NCBI GenBank assembly: GCA_025499625.1
Contig: JAFMVD010000001.1
Coordinates: 124,001-188,000 of the forward strand
Source of the DNA: Carboxylicivirga fragile
GTDB taxonomy: Bacteria > Bacteroidota > Bacteroidia > Bacteroidales > Marinilabiliaceae
Length of the DNA: 64,000 nucleotides
Direction: 5' to 3'
Positions 17,920 through 25,302 of the stretch are shown here, in pieces; within the stretch, counting starts at the first letter, position 1; every line of letters starts with the position of its first letter. Both the position numbers and the translations under genes were made by a program. Under the pieces are notes generated by a model, which saw nothing but the letters and a program-made list of their open reading frames with translations, searched no databases and was not told the origin of the DNA.

Positions 17920-18174
17920 TTAGCGTTTGCTTTCAATAAAATCGGATAGTGTTTGAACCGATGTCATGATATCTTTACCTTTTTTCGGATCATCCAGCTT
18001 AATGCCATACTCTTTTTCAAGTAGCACAATGATCTCTAAAGCATCAATTGAATCAAGTGCAAGACCATCATCTCCAAATAAAGCATCGCTATCAGCAATA
18101 TCTGAAATTTCAAAATCTTCTAGGTTCAACTGTTCGATTAATTGCTTTTTTAGATTTTCTTTTAATTCACTCAT
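17920..18174 (-). CDS. Acyl carrier protein (operon copy 1)
   Basis: An 84-residue acidic helical protein with the phosphopantetheine attachment motif ALDSIDALE; Ser42 is the expected 4'-phosphopantetheine site. It follows a small KS-like gene by 3 bp and precedes the FabF-type gene by 6 bp. It would carry the polyene intermediates as thioesters in the cytoplasm. A second, divergent ACP lies at 23070-23309, so starter and extender chains may use different carriers, as in other APE systems. No phosphopantetheinyl transferase gene was recognised in the window. Confidence 0.9.
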   Translation of the reverse strand: MSELKENLKKQLIEQLNLEDFEISDIADSDALFGDDGLALDSIDALEIIVLLEKEYGIKLDDPKKGKDIMTSVQTLSDFIESKR

Positions 18175-18177
18175 TTT

Positions 18178-18738
18178 CTAATTATTTTTTTGACACAACA
18201 TCAAATTAGCACAATACGCACCTTCCATATCTACTTCAAGCCATCCAACAATAGCCTGCTTACACGAGCCAGAAGCAAAAAGAGTTGCGGTATAGTCCAA
18301 TAATTCTGTTTTATTATATGTTGATTGAACAAAGAACATATGTTCTCCATAAAATTTATTTCTAATGCTTATTTCGCCAATTACAATATTGGGTAATGTA
18401 TATACAAATACTGACGGACTAGGTATTTCACTTATTGATGATTGGTATTTAACATCGGTATGTAAGGAAGACGAAGTATTGGCCAAAACAATCGCAACAT
18501 CATCACTATCTGTAAGGATATCATTCTCACCATTCAATAATACTTCAGAAGCTAAAAAACCAAGCTTACACAAATAATCCATTTTATAGTATTTGCTATA
18601 CTTCAAATCCAGTTTCTTATACAAGCATTTTAGGAATGGGCCTATTTCAAGACTTTCGTCGTGAAAAAAATCAAGACCGTTTATCTTAACCTTTCCTTGC
18701 TCTATGGTAACTTCCTTTATAACTTGAATATTATCCAT
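18178..18738 (-). CDS. Small ketosynthase-like protein without catalytic residues
   Basis: A 186-residue protein that is not an intact known enzyme. Its middle resembles part of a ketosynthase N-domain (DDVAIVLANTSSS followed by PSPSVFVYTLPNIVIGEISI, compare FIQSTPNTIAGQIA). It lacks the Cys motif, the HGTGT motif and the C-terminal half. The start at 18738 overlaps the end of the upstream KS gene by 8 bp; an alternative upstream ATG at 18774 would overlap more. It lies between two KS/ACP genes and is probably a non-catalytic partner or regulator of a KS. It is either a relic or a dedicated structural subunit; the open frame and tight spacing favour a retained function. Confidence 0.65.
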   Translation of the reverse strand: MDNIQVIKEVTIEQGKVKINGLDFFHDESLEIGPFLKCLYKKLDLKYSKYYKMDYLCKLGFLASEVLLNGENDILTDSDDVAIVLANTSSSLHTDVKYQSSISEIPSPSVFVYTLPNIVIGEISIRNKFYGEHMFFVQSTYNKTELLDYTATLFASGSCKQAIVGWLEVDMEGAYCANLMLCQKNN

Positions 18739-19849
18739 GTTTCTTAAAGTAAATAGCAGCATTACAACCACCAAATCCTGACATCAATTTCAAAAACTCT
18801 GTTATCTCCTTGGTCTCGTTCTCTTTTACTACGTTAATATCCGAAACAACTCCTTGTTCAAGCAATCCTTTCGTCCCGATTACAATATTCTTTTGCATGG
18901 CTAAAATAGAAATGATTGACTCAATTATGCCGGCAGCACCCAAGGTGTGACCAAAGTAGCCCTTTAAACCAAAAACAGGAACAGTCGCTAAACCTGACCT
19001 ATAAATAGCTTGTGATTCCATATCATCATTAAAGGGAGTAGCTGTGCCATGTGCGCAAATTGCATCAATGCTTTTAAAATCCTTTAATGTTGCTTGAATT
19101 GCACGAAACAAACCTTCTCCAGTTCGAGATGGTCCGGAAATGTGGTTCGCATCATTCCTGATAGCTCCGTTAACAAGTTCTATCGTTTGAGAAGAAGTTT
19201 CGTTAGTAGCCCGAGATAAAACAAGGCTTGCAACACCTTCACCTAAGGTCAATCCATTCCGGTTTGTATCAAATGGTTTACATGGTTCTGCACTTAACGA
19301 TTGAAAAGATTGAAAGCCTGAAACTATAAACTTGGATAATACATCAGCTCCCAATATCACCACATTCTCGTATAAACCAGCATCTATGTATCGCTTGGCT
19401 ACAATAAAAGCCGCTAAACCCGATATGCACGCATTAGATACCACTTGAGCCTTGGAAGTAAAACCAAAATAATCAGCGATCTTCTGAGCACACGAAGCTA
19501 AAAGCACATCGCTTGGATTCGTATGCTTATGTAATTGATCAATATTTCCCTTTGTTGTACTAAAAATAAAACCAGTTCTTTTACTTTTAACATCAACAGA
19601 TTTAATAATTGATTTAATGGAAAGAATTGATAATTGCTCAAGTTTAGTATAGTTCTCAAGTCCAGAATGTTCGGCAAGTTTCTGTTTTAGCACACCCTCA
19701 TCGATTAGACTTGCTTGAAAATCAGAATCAGAAATGTTTCTATTAGAGCACAATTTTATACCAGATTTATCTGAAACAACTTGCTGAAAGTTTTCTTCCG
19801 ATGTCCAGCCCAAAGGCGAAATAATGTTATGCGCAGCAATATACACCAT
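18731..19849 (-). CDS. Beta-ketoacyl-ACP synthase (FabF-type), active
   Basis: A 372-residue ketosynthase with Cys141 in VSNACISGLAAF, His in CAHGTATPFNDD and His in KGYFGHTLGAAG, so all catalytic residues are present. The start was moved to the ATG at 19849 (MVYIAAHNIISPLGW), which gives the usual KS N-terminus directly after the thioesterase stop at 19851. An upstream ATG at 19879 would add ten residues inside that gene. It is diverged from the other two KS enzymes of the operon and is followed by a degenerate KS-like protein, giving a second possible KS/partner pair. Expected role: a distinct elongation or priming step on the aryl-polyene. Confidence 0.85.
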   Translation of the reverse strand: MVYIAAHNIISPLGWTSEENFQQVVSDKSGIKLCSNRNISDSDFQASLIDEGVLKQKLAEHSGLENYTKLEQLSILSIKSIIKSVDVKSKRTGFIFSTTKGNIDQLHKHTNPSDVLLASCAQKIADYFGFTSKAQVVSNACISGLAAFIVAKRYIDAGLYENVVILGADVLSKFIVSGFQSFQSLSAEPCKPFDTNRNGLTLGEGVASLVLSRATNETSSQTIELVNGAIRNDANHISGPSRTGEGLFRAIQATLKDFKSIDAICAHGTATPFNDDMESQAIYRSGLATVPVFGLKGYFGHTLGAAGIIESIISILAMQKNIVIGTKGLLEQGVVSDINVVKENETKEITEFLKLMSGFGGCNAAIYFKKHG

Positions 19850-19850
19850 A

Positions 19851-20267
19851 TTATAAGCCCTGTTCATTTTTCCATTCAATGTAAAATGGAGGATTGGTAA
19901 TCTGCAACTCGCCTTCCTTATTCAAGAAAACCTGAATGCTCATTGCTTTGGCAACAATTTTCTGATCTGTCTTGCGGCTTATCTCATATTCAAAATATAT
20001 TTTGGCAGCATCAACGCTTTTAAAAATTGTTTTTACTTCCAATTCATCACCGTAATGCACTTGATTCTTATAATCGATATCAACTTTAACAATTGGGGTT
20101 AAATAACCTTTATCGTAAACATCGTAGTATCCTAAACCATATTGTTGGCCAAATGCCTCACGCCCATCCTCAAGAAACTTCACGTAGTTACCGTGCCACA
20201 CAATTTGCATAGCATCAACTTCGCTGAAACGCACTTTTATATTTGTTGTATTAATTAGCTTCTTCAC
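19851..20267 (-). CDS. 4HBT-family acyl-CoA/ACP thioesterase
   Basis: A 138-residue hot-dog thioesterase of the YbgC/4-hydroxybenzoyl-CoA type. The signature IKVRFSEVDAMQIVWHGNYVKFLEDGREAFG contains the catalytic Asp (SEVDAMQ) and the HGNY turn. It would release the polyene acid from ACP, or edit stalled thioesters. Its stop is followed one base later by the start of the FabF-type KS. The family is clear. Which carrier it acts on (ACP or CoA) cannot be decided from the sequence alone. Confidence 0.85.
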   Translation of the reverse strand: MKKLINTTNIKVRFSEVDAMQIVWHGNYVKFLEDGREAFGQQYGLGYYDVYDKGYLTPIVKVDIDYKNQVHYGDELEVKTIFKSVDAAKIYFEYEISRKTDQKIVAKAMSIQVFLNKEGELQITNPPFYIEWKNEQGL

Positions 20268-20282
20268 TATTTCAAATCTTAC

Positions 20283-20678
20283 TTATTCAGTCTCAAACAT
20301 GGGTTGAATTCGCTTCGAAACCAATTTAGTTATGACGGCTCGTTTTGTATTAAAATCCATTGACATGCCTGTATTTACAGTCTTCGTTTTTTTTAACTCC
20401 TTGTTATCAATGCTTAGAAATGTCGCATAACCTTTTTTATCACCAAACGCCTGATTCTTGTAGGTGAATTTTAATATAAAGTTAGCTTTAGTCTTATCCT
20501 TTACAATTGTCCAATAGCCCCAAAACTCTAGAGCATTAGTTGCATGTGTGACGGAAGCCTCATCAGGTGCTTCAATAAAAACATTATTACCCTTTAGGGT
20601 AAGTTCTGAAAACTCATTTTCTTGCGAAAACCCAATACTACTTATCAAGCAAAAAACGATAGCTAATGTTATTCTCAT
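20283..20678 (-). CDS. Small exported protein of unknown function in the APE operon
   Basis: A 131-residue protein with a signal peptide (MRITLAIVFCLISSIGFSQE) and a short mature domain: GNNVFIEAPDEASVTHATNALEFWGYWTIVKDKTKANFILKF. I do not recognise the family and saw no enzyme motif. It lies between the dehydratase-like and thioesterase genes with gaps of 6 and 15 bp, so it is part of the same transcript. Its location after the signal peptide suggests a periplasmic or outer-membrane accessory role in pigment transport or anchoring, which is speculation. Confidence 0.6.
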   Translation of the reverse strand: MRITLAIVFCLISSIGFSQENEFSELTLKGNNVFIEAPDEASVTHATNALEFWGYWTIVKDKTKANFILKFTYKNQAFGDKKGYATFLSIDNKELKKTKTVNTGMSMDFNTKRAVITKLVSKRIQPMFETE

Positions 20679-20684
20679 ACTAAA

Positions 20685-21098
20685 CTAGTCCTCCTTTAAA
20701 AATATATTCAATACACATTTTGCAACAGCTTCTCCATTACAACTTACATGTCCTTCTGCAATATTAACGCCCAAGGCTGTATTAACAATTTCAACATTGG
20801 TCAGCAAAACATCACCAACAACAACTTGTTTATTAATTTCAAGATTCTTTACAGATCCAATAAAGCCTATTTTAACTGCTTTATTGTTCTTTTTAGCATT
20901 GCAACCTTCAAGAGCCGCTGCCGTTTGAGCCATGTTTTCAATTAAACCACTCTCAGCCATACACCCATTTTCAACCAAAGGATTATTCTTTTTAACGACA
21001 TACTCTGACTGAACACTTATATCTGTAAAATCAATGACGCGATCGACAAATACAAATGGTGAACGTTGTGGTATTAATTCTTCAATGGACCAGTTCAT
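20685..21098 (-). CDS. FabZ/ApeP-like hot-dog 3-hydroxyacyl-ACP dehydratase
   Basis: A 137-residue hot-dog protein. The N-terminus IEELIPQRSPFVFVDRVIDF and the central MAESGLIENMAQTAAALEG match the FabZ-like proteins of APE clusters (ApeP type), in which the helix carries the catalytic Glu. The strict GHFPGxP motif of FabZ is not present, so it belongs to the divergent branch. It is placed between the methyltransferase and the small exported protein. It is the better candidate for the dehydration step that installs each polyene double bond, given the Gln substitution in the other hot-dog protein at 13434-13802. Confidence 0.75.
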   Translation of the reverse strand: MNWSIEELIPQRSPFVFVDRVIDFTDISVQSEYVVKKNNPLVENGCMAESGLIENMAQTAAALEGCNAKKNNKAVKIGFIGSVKNLEINKQVVVGDVLLTNVEIVNTALGVNIAEGHVSCNGEAVAKCVLNIFLKED

Positions 21099-21104
21099 GG
21101 ACTT

Positions 21105-22172
21105 TTACGTTTTCTTACAAATCAATAAAGTATGACTTACGCCAATATTACTTACTCTCTCCTCAACTTCTAGCCCAGCTTTTTCAATTAAGGCCAACAT
21201 ATCCTCAGTGTGGTACATTTGGCTACAACCATTCGCAATGTTAGTAAAATACAATGAAGTTGCATGTAAACTATAAGTAGAAGCTTCAAATTCCTGATCG
21301 TCCCAATAGGTTTCAAGAATATATACACGCCCCTGCTCATTAATTGCATTTGCCGATCGTATTAATAGCTGCAAAATATCCTCTTGCGAAAAGCAATCAA
21401 GAAATTGGCTCATCCAAACAATATCAGCTCCTTGAGGGAAAGCATTATCATGATCAAGCAGGTTTAAAGGATGACCATCAATTCGATCTGAAAAACCATT
21501 ACTTTCAATGTTTTCATATGCCACATTTAGCTGCCCTGGTAAATCCAAAATGGTGACTTTAACATCAGGATTGTGCTTTGCACATTGAATAGAAAACTTT
21601 CCCGTGTTACCACCTACATCCAGAATTCTACGAGGCTTGTTTTTAAAAACCAAAGGTAGCACCTCTGGGAAAGCGTAATCAGAATAATAATGATCAAATG
21701 CAAACCAGCTTTCTTTTGCTTTTTCAGGCAAATGAGCCAAGCCTTCATATACCGTTGGCCAATCACCAAATACCTTCAATCCTGTGGGTTTCCCTTCTTT
21801 AATTGAATCCTCAAGTGAAAACATGCCTTCGTAATTAACATCTTGCGTAAAATCCATGTTAACACGGGTAAGCTCGTCGCATAAAATGTACCAACCTGTT
21901 TTTGTCAGCTTATATTTATCTTCATTAACAATCACCAGCTCCAAACTAAGTCCGGCCTCAAGTAAAACCTTAACACCATAAACCGATAAGTTTAATTCTT
22001 CAGCAATGGCTTTAATGCTAATTCCTTTACGATGTTTCTTAATCAGTTCAAGAATACCGAGGTTACGCAAAGCCAGGGAGGCTTGAAACATAATAGGTGC
22101 AAAAGCTATTTTTTGAGCATCAAACTTAGCCTGTAAGGCTGATTTTTTATCTTCTCCGTACGATACTGACAT
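21105..22172 (-). CDS. SAM-dependent O-methyltransferase with N-terminal dimerisation helix-turn-helix
   Basis: A 355-residue class I methyltransferase of the plant/bacterial small-molecule O-methyltransferase type. An N-terminal winged-helix-like dimerisation region (GISIKAIAEELNLSVYGVKVLLEAG) is followed by the SAM-binding motif RILDVGGNTGKFSI and the acidic ILDLPGQ. The MSQFLDCF segment is where motif IV/V lies. The aryl head groups of APE pigments are often methylated or methoxylated, and this enzyme fits that step, for example on a 4-hydroxyphenyl group. It lies 1 bp downstream of the LpxL-like acyltransferase gene. Regiochemistry is unknown. Confidence 0.8.
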   Translation of the reverse strand: MSVSYGEDKKSALQAKFDAQKIAFAPIMFQASLALRNLGILELIKKHRKGISIKAIAEELNLSVYGVKVLLEAGLSLELVIVNEDKYKLTKTGWYILCDELTRVNMDFTQDVNYEGMFSLEDSIKEGKPTGLKVFGDWPTVYEGLAHLPEKAKESWFAFDHYYSDYAFPEVLPLVFKNKPRRILDVGGNTGKFSIQCAKHNPDVKVTILDLPGQLNVAYENIESNGFSDRIDGHPLNLLDHDNAFPQGADIVWMSQFLDCFSQEDILQLLIRSANAINEQGRVYILETYWDDQEFEASTYSLHATSLYFTNIANGCSQMYHTEDMLALIEKAGLEVEERVSNIGVSHTLLICKKT

Positions 22173-22173
22173 A

Positions 22174-23070
22174 TTATTCTTTCATTTCATTAGTCCAAAA
22201 CCGATGGTAATTAAACCATTGTAATGGATATTTTTTGACCATCGTTTCAAGATGTTGAACGTACTCGTTAAGCATCTGTTTATTGGCCTCTTTTTTTAGA
22301 TCTGGCTTACGAAAACTAGGATACACCTTACCTTCTGTTGCATAAAAATGGTAATGCGTATTGCTTTCCTTCAAGGTGAAAACAAAGCTCACCGGAACCG
22401 AATATTTACTTGCTAATAACATTGGCCCAATTGGGAATTTTGCTTTGGCTCCAATAAAAACAAGTTCAATATATGGTGCATCCTCTACAAAACGGTCTCC
22501 ATGCATTGCAACCAGTTCCTTATTCTTAAATGCTTCAATAACAGCAAATAGATGCGACATATCGTCCTTGATGGGGATAATGTTCACTTTCTTTTCACTA
22601 ATAGCCTCGTTTAAAACCTCTTTTAAATTCTGATTTTCAACATCAACCATTAAAATATTAATGACAGAATCCACTCTTTCAAGCAATTCTCCAGCCACTT
22701 CCCAGTTACCCATATGTGCTCCAAGTAGCAAGCCACCTTGTTTATTCTCTACCAAGGCATGTAAAAATTCCTCGCCTTCAAACTCAAAGGTATACTGCTC
22801 TTTCTGTCCGGATAATATGGCTATTTTATCAATTAATACTTTCCCCAGAAATAAATAATTCCGGTATATGCTACTAATGGTTTTGTAACTCCCATAGCCT
22901 AGCCTTTTGCTATAGAAATAAGAAATGCTTTTCTTATTGGAAACAATCAGGTAAAAAAGAGTAACGGGATAAAGCAAGAAATAAGCAAGTCTGATATCTA
23001 TCTTCAAAACAGCTATGAAGATGCGATATCCTAATGGACTACCTTTCGACTTGCCTGTCCACTTACTCAT
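22174..23070 (-). CDS. LpxL/HtrB-like acyltransferase
   Basis: A 298-residue lipid A late-acyltransferase homologue. The catalytic HX4(D/E) motif is GAHMGNWE, following an N-terminal hydrophobic segment (LAYFLLYPVTLFYLIVS). In APE clusters the LpxL-like enzyme is thought to transfer the polyene acyl group from ACP to a membrane lipid on the cytoplasmic side. Its start codon overlaps the last base of the ACP stop codon (23070), giving strong translational coupling to its probable acyl donor. Not the housekeeping LpxL, judging by context. Confidence 0.85.
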   Translation of the reverse strand: MSKWTGKSKGSPLGYRIFIAVLKIDIRLAYFLLYPVTLFYLIVSNKKSISYFYSKRLGYGSYKTISSIYRNYLFLGKVLIDKIAILSGQKEQYTFEFEGEEFLHALVENKQGGLLLGAHMGNWEVAGELLERVDSVINILMVDVENQNLKEVLNEAISEKKVNIIPIKDDMSHLFAVIEAFKNKELVAMHGDRFVEDAPYIELVFIGAKAKFPIGPMLLASKYSVPVSFVFTLKESNTHYHFYATEGKVYPSFRKPDLKKEANKQMLNEYVQHLETMVKKYPLQWFNYHRFWTNEMKE

Positions 23071-23309
23071 TACATGTTTTTTTCGATATAATCGTATAGA
23101 TCATTTAATACTCTGATATCCTTCATTTCTTCACGTTTAACTTTAAAGCCAAACTCTTTCTCGATGATAACAACAATATCAACAAAATCTAAGCTTTCCA
23201 AACCCAGATCATCAATAAGATGAGCATCATCAGCAATTACATCTTGCTCAATTTCAAACTCATCAATTAAAAATTCAACAACTATATTTTTAATTTCACT
23301 CCTCTCCAT
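23070..23309 (-). CDS. Acyl carrier protein (operon copy 2)
   Basis: A 79-residue acidic ACP with the motif DDLGLESLDFVDIV; Ser39 is the likely phosphopantetheine site. It is 7 bp downstream of the FabF-like gene and shares one base with the start of the LpxL-like acyltransferase. The spacing suggests that this ACP delivers the finished acyl chain to the acyltransferase, whereas the other ACP (17920-18174) sits between ketosynthase genes. Length is typical. Confidence 0.92.
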   Translation of the reverse strand: MERSEIKNIVVEFLIDEFEIEQDVIADDAHLIDDLGLESLDFVDIVVIIEKEFGFKVKREEMKDIRVLNDLYDYIEKNM

Positions 23310-23316
23310 ACTTCTA

Positions 23317-24543
23317 CTATTTACTATATTTTGATAATATTATTGAAGAATTAGTACCTCCAAACCCAAAGGAGTTAGATAATACTGTATTCAATTCTTT
23401 TTCAGTTGTTTTAGCAATGAGGTTTAGTCTCTCCGAATCTTCATCGGGAGTTACTAAATTAATATTTGGTGCTATAAATGATTTATCCATCATAATTGAG
23501 GAATAAATGAGCTCGCTGGCTCCACCCATCCACATTTCATGACCAGTCATTGATTTTGTTGAGCTAATCGGTGCTTTACTATCTCCAAAAACTGCATTTA
23601 AGGCCCTGGCTTCCATCGTGTCACCAACTGGGGTTGAAGTCGCATGAGCATTCACATAATCAATTTGCTTAGCTGCCATATTTGCATCCTTCAAGCATCT
23701 TTCCAAAGAAATGGTTGGCCCCTCTTGGTTAGGAACCGAAATATGATCTCCATTGGAAGAAAAACCATATCCTTTTATTTCAGCTACAATATCCGCCCCA
23801 CGTGCTATTGCAGATTCAAGACTTTCAACAACCAGTGATGCACCACCGCCACTAGGTATTAGTCCATCACGATCCTTATCAAATGGGCGCGATGCTTCGT
23901 TTGGTTGATCGTGGCGCACTGAAAAAGCAGATAAACCATCGAAACTGCCCATTGACTCGGGGTTAACCTCCTGACCGCCTCCGCAAAGAACAATGTTTTG
24001 ATAGCCATGCTTGATTAAGAAATAAGCCATCCCAACAGCATGTGAACTACTGGCACAAGCTCCACTAACGGTAAAGTTAATCCCTCGCAGTTTATAAATA
24101 ACCGACAGATTCATTGAAATGGTCGAATTCATGCTCTGAAAAATTGAACCAGAGCCCAACAAGGTAGTATCTTTTGTTTCACGAACTCTGTCAATGGATT
24201 CAATTACAGGTATTGATGAGCTATCGTTTCCATACAATATGCCAACTTCATTTTTCTCAAGGAAGTCCATATCTATCTTAGCATTCTCAAATGCTTCAGC
24301 GGTGGCCATGAATGCGTATTCACCTTGCTCAGGTAAACCAATACGTTGTCTCCTGTTTAATAATTTTTTCAGATTAGGGCGTTCAATAATTCCTGTTAGC
24401 ATTGAACGAAAACCTAACTCTTTTCGTTTGCTATCAATTCCGATTCCAGAAGTACCATTGTACAATGACTTTGACACCTCTTCTATGTTTTTTCCAAGTA
24501 CCGAATAGATACCAACACCCGAAATAACTACTCTTCTATTCAT
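23317..24543 (-). CDS. Beta-ketoacyl-ACP synthase (FabF/KAS II-type), active
   Basis: A 408-residue ketosynthase, normal length for FabF. Catalytic residues are Cys163 in VSGACASSSHAVG, His300 in NAHATSTPVGD and His335 in STKSMTGHEMWMGGASE. The third motif carries Met-Trp after GHE, unlike ordinary FabF (GHxxGAAG), as in the FabF-like enzymes of APE clusters. It starts 6 bp after the ketoreductase stop. Together with the reductase and dehydratase it forms the elongation cycle. It is too specialised in context to be the primary fatty-acid KS. Confidence 0.9.
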   Translation of the reverse strand: MNRRVVISGVGIYSVLGKNIEEVSKSLYNGTSGIGIDSKRKELGFRSMLTGIIERPNLKKLLNRRQRIGLPEQGEYAFMATAEAFENAKIDMDFLEKNEVGILYGNDSSSIPVIESIDRVRETKDTTLLGSGSIFQSMNSTISMNLSVIYKLRGINFTVSGACASSSHAVGMAYFLIKHGYQNIVLCGGGQEVNPESMGSFDGLSAFSVRHDQPNEASRPFDKDRDGLIPSGGGASLVVESLESAIARGADIVAEIKGYGFSSNGDHISVPNQEGPTISLERCLKDANMAAKQIDYVNAHATSTPVGDTMEARALNAVFGDSKAPISSTKSMTGHEMWMGGASELIYSSIMMDKSFIAPNINLVTPDEDSERLNLIAKTTEKELNTVLSNSFGFGGTNSSIILSKYSK

Positions 24544-24549
24544 AATTAT

Positions 24550-25275
24550 TTAACTATACATTCCACCATTAACAGCAATCGTTTCACCAGTAATATAAGA
24601 AGCTCCATCGGATGCCAAGAAGCTGACAACACTGGCTACCTCTTTGGCTTCTCCAAAGCGATTTAAAGGAATCATCTTTTTCCAGCTTTTCTCATCAATT
24701 TGCTCGGTCATATCTGTTTTTATAAACCCCGGCGCTACGCAATTTACAGTAATTTTCTTTTTACCAACCTCCATAGACAAGGATTTAGTAGCAGCCATAA
24801 TAGCACCTTTTGAAGCCGAATAATTCACCTGCCCCGGATGACCTTTCTGCCCTGATAATGATACAACATTTATGATGCGACCAAATTTACTAACAACCAT
24901 TCCTTCCAGTACTTCACGAGTAACATAAAAGAAGCTGTTTTGGTTCGTATTAATTACTTTATTCCATTCGTCATCCGACATGAAAACCATTAGGTTATCA
25001 GCAGTAATACCTGCATTATTAACCAATATATCGATGTATTTTTCATTCTTTTGCATCCAGCCACCAAGTATTTCATTCACTTGACTTGAACTTGAAACAT
25101 CAAAAGGCAGAAGTTCAGCACTTCCCCCGTTCTCTTTAATTTCGTCAAGTACTTTTTCAGCCTCTGCATGGTTCGATCTATAATTAATCAACACGTAACA
25201 CCCTTGTTGTGCCAAGGCCAAGGAAATTGCTTTTCCAATACCTCTAGATCCTCCTGTAACTAATGCATTCTTCAT
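24550..25275 (-). CDS. 3-oxoacyl-ACP reductase (FabG-like SDR)
   Basis: A 241-residue short-chain dehydrogenase/reductase. The NADPH site TGGSRGIGKA is at residues 7-16, NNAG is present, and the catalytic triad is Ser139 (NVVSLSG), Tyr152 and Lys156 (YSASK). The C-terminus ITGETIAVNGGMYS is typical of FabG. It would reduce the 3-keto group in each polyene elongation cycle. It is the second gene of the operon, 27 bp after the ammonia-lyase stop, the largest gap inside the cluster. The family call is firm; it is assigned to the APE pathway by position. Confidence 0.9.
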   Translation of the reverse strand: MKNALVTGGSRGIGKAISLALAQQGCYVLINYRSNHAEAEKVLDEIKENGGSAELLPFDVSSSSQVNEILGGWMQKNEKYIDILVNNAGITADNLMVFMSDDEWNKVINTNQNSFFYVTREVLEGMVVSKFGRIINVVSLSGQKGHPGQVNYSASKGAIMAATKSLSMEVGKKKITVNCVAPGFIKTDMTEQIDEKSWKKMIPLNRFGEAKEVASVVSFLASDGASYITGETIAVNGGMYS

Positions 25276-25302
25276 CAGAATATTAATTTAAATCTGTGAA
25301 CA

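Noticed and set aside
16732-24543. Primary fatty-acid synthesis (fab) genes
   Set aside because: The KS, KR and ACP genes are embedded among pigment-specific genes and occur as several divergent copies; a housekeeping fab operon would have fabD, fabH or plsX, which are absent.
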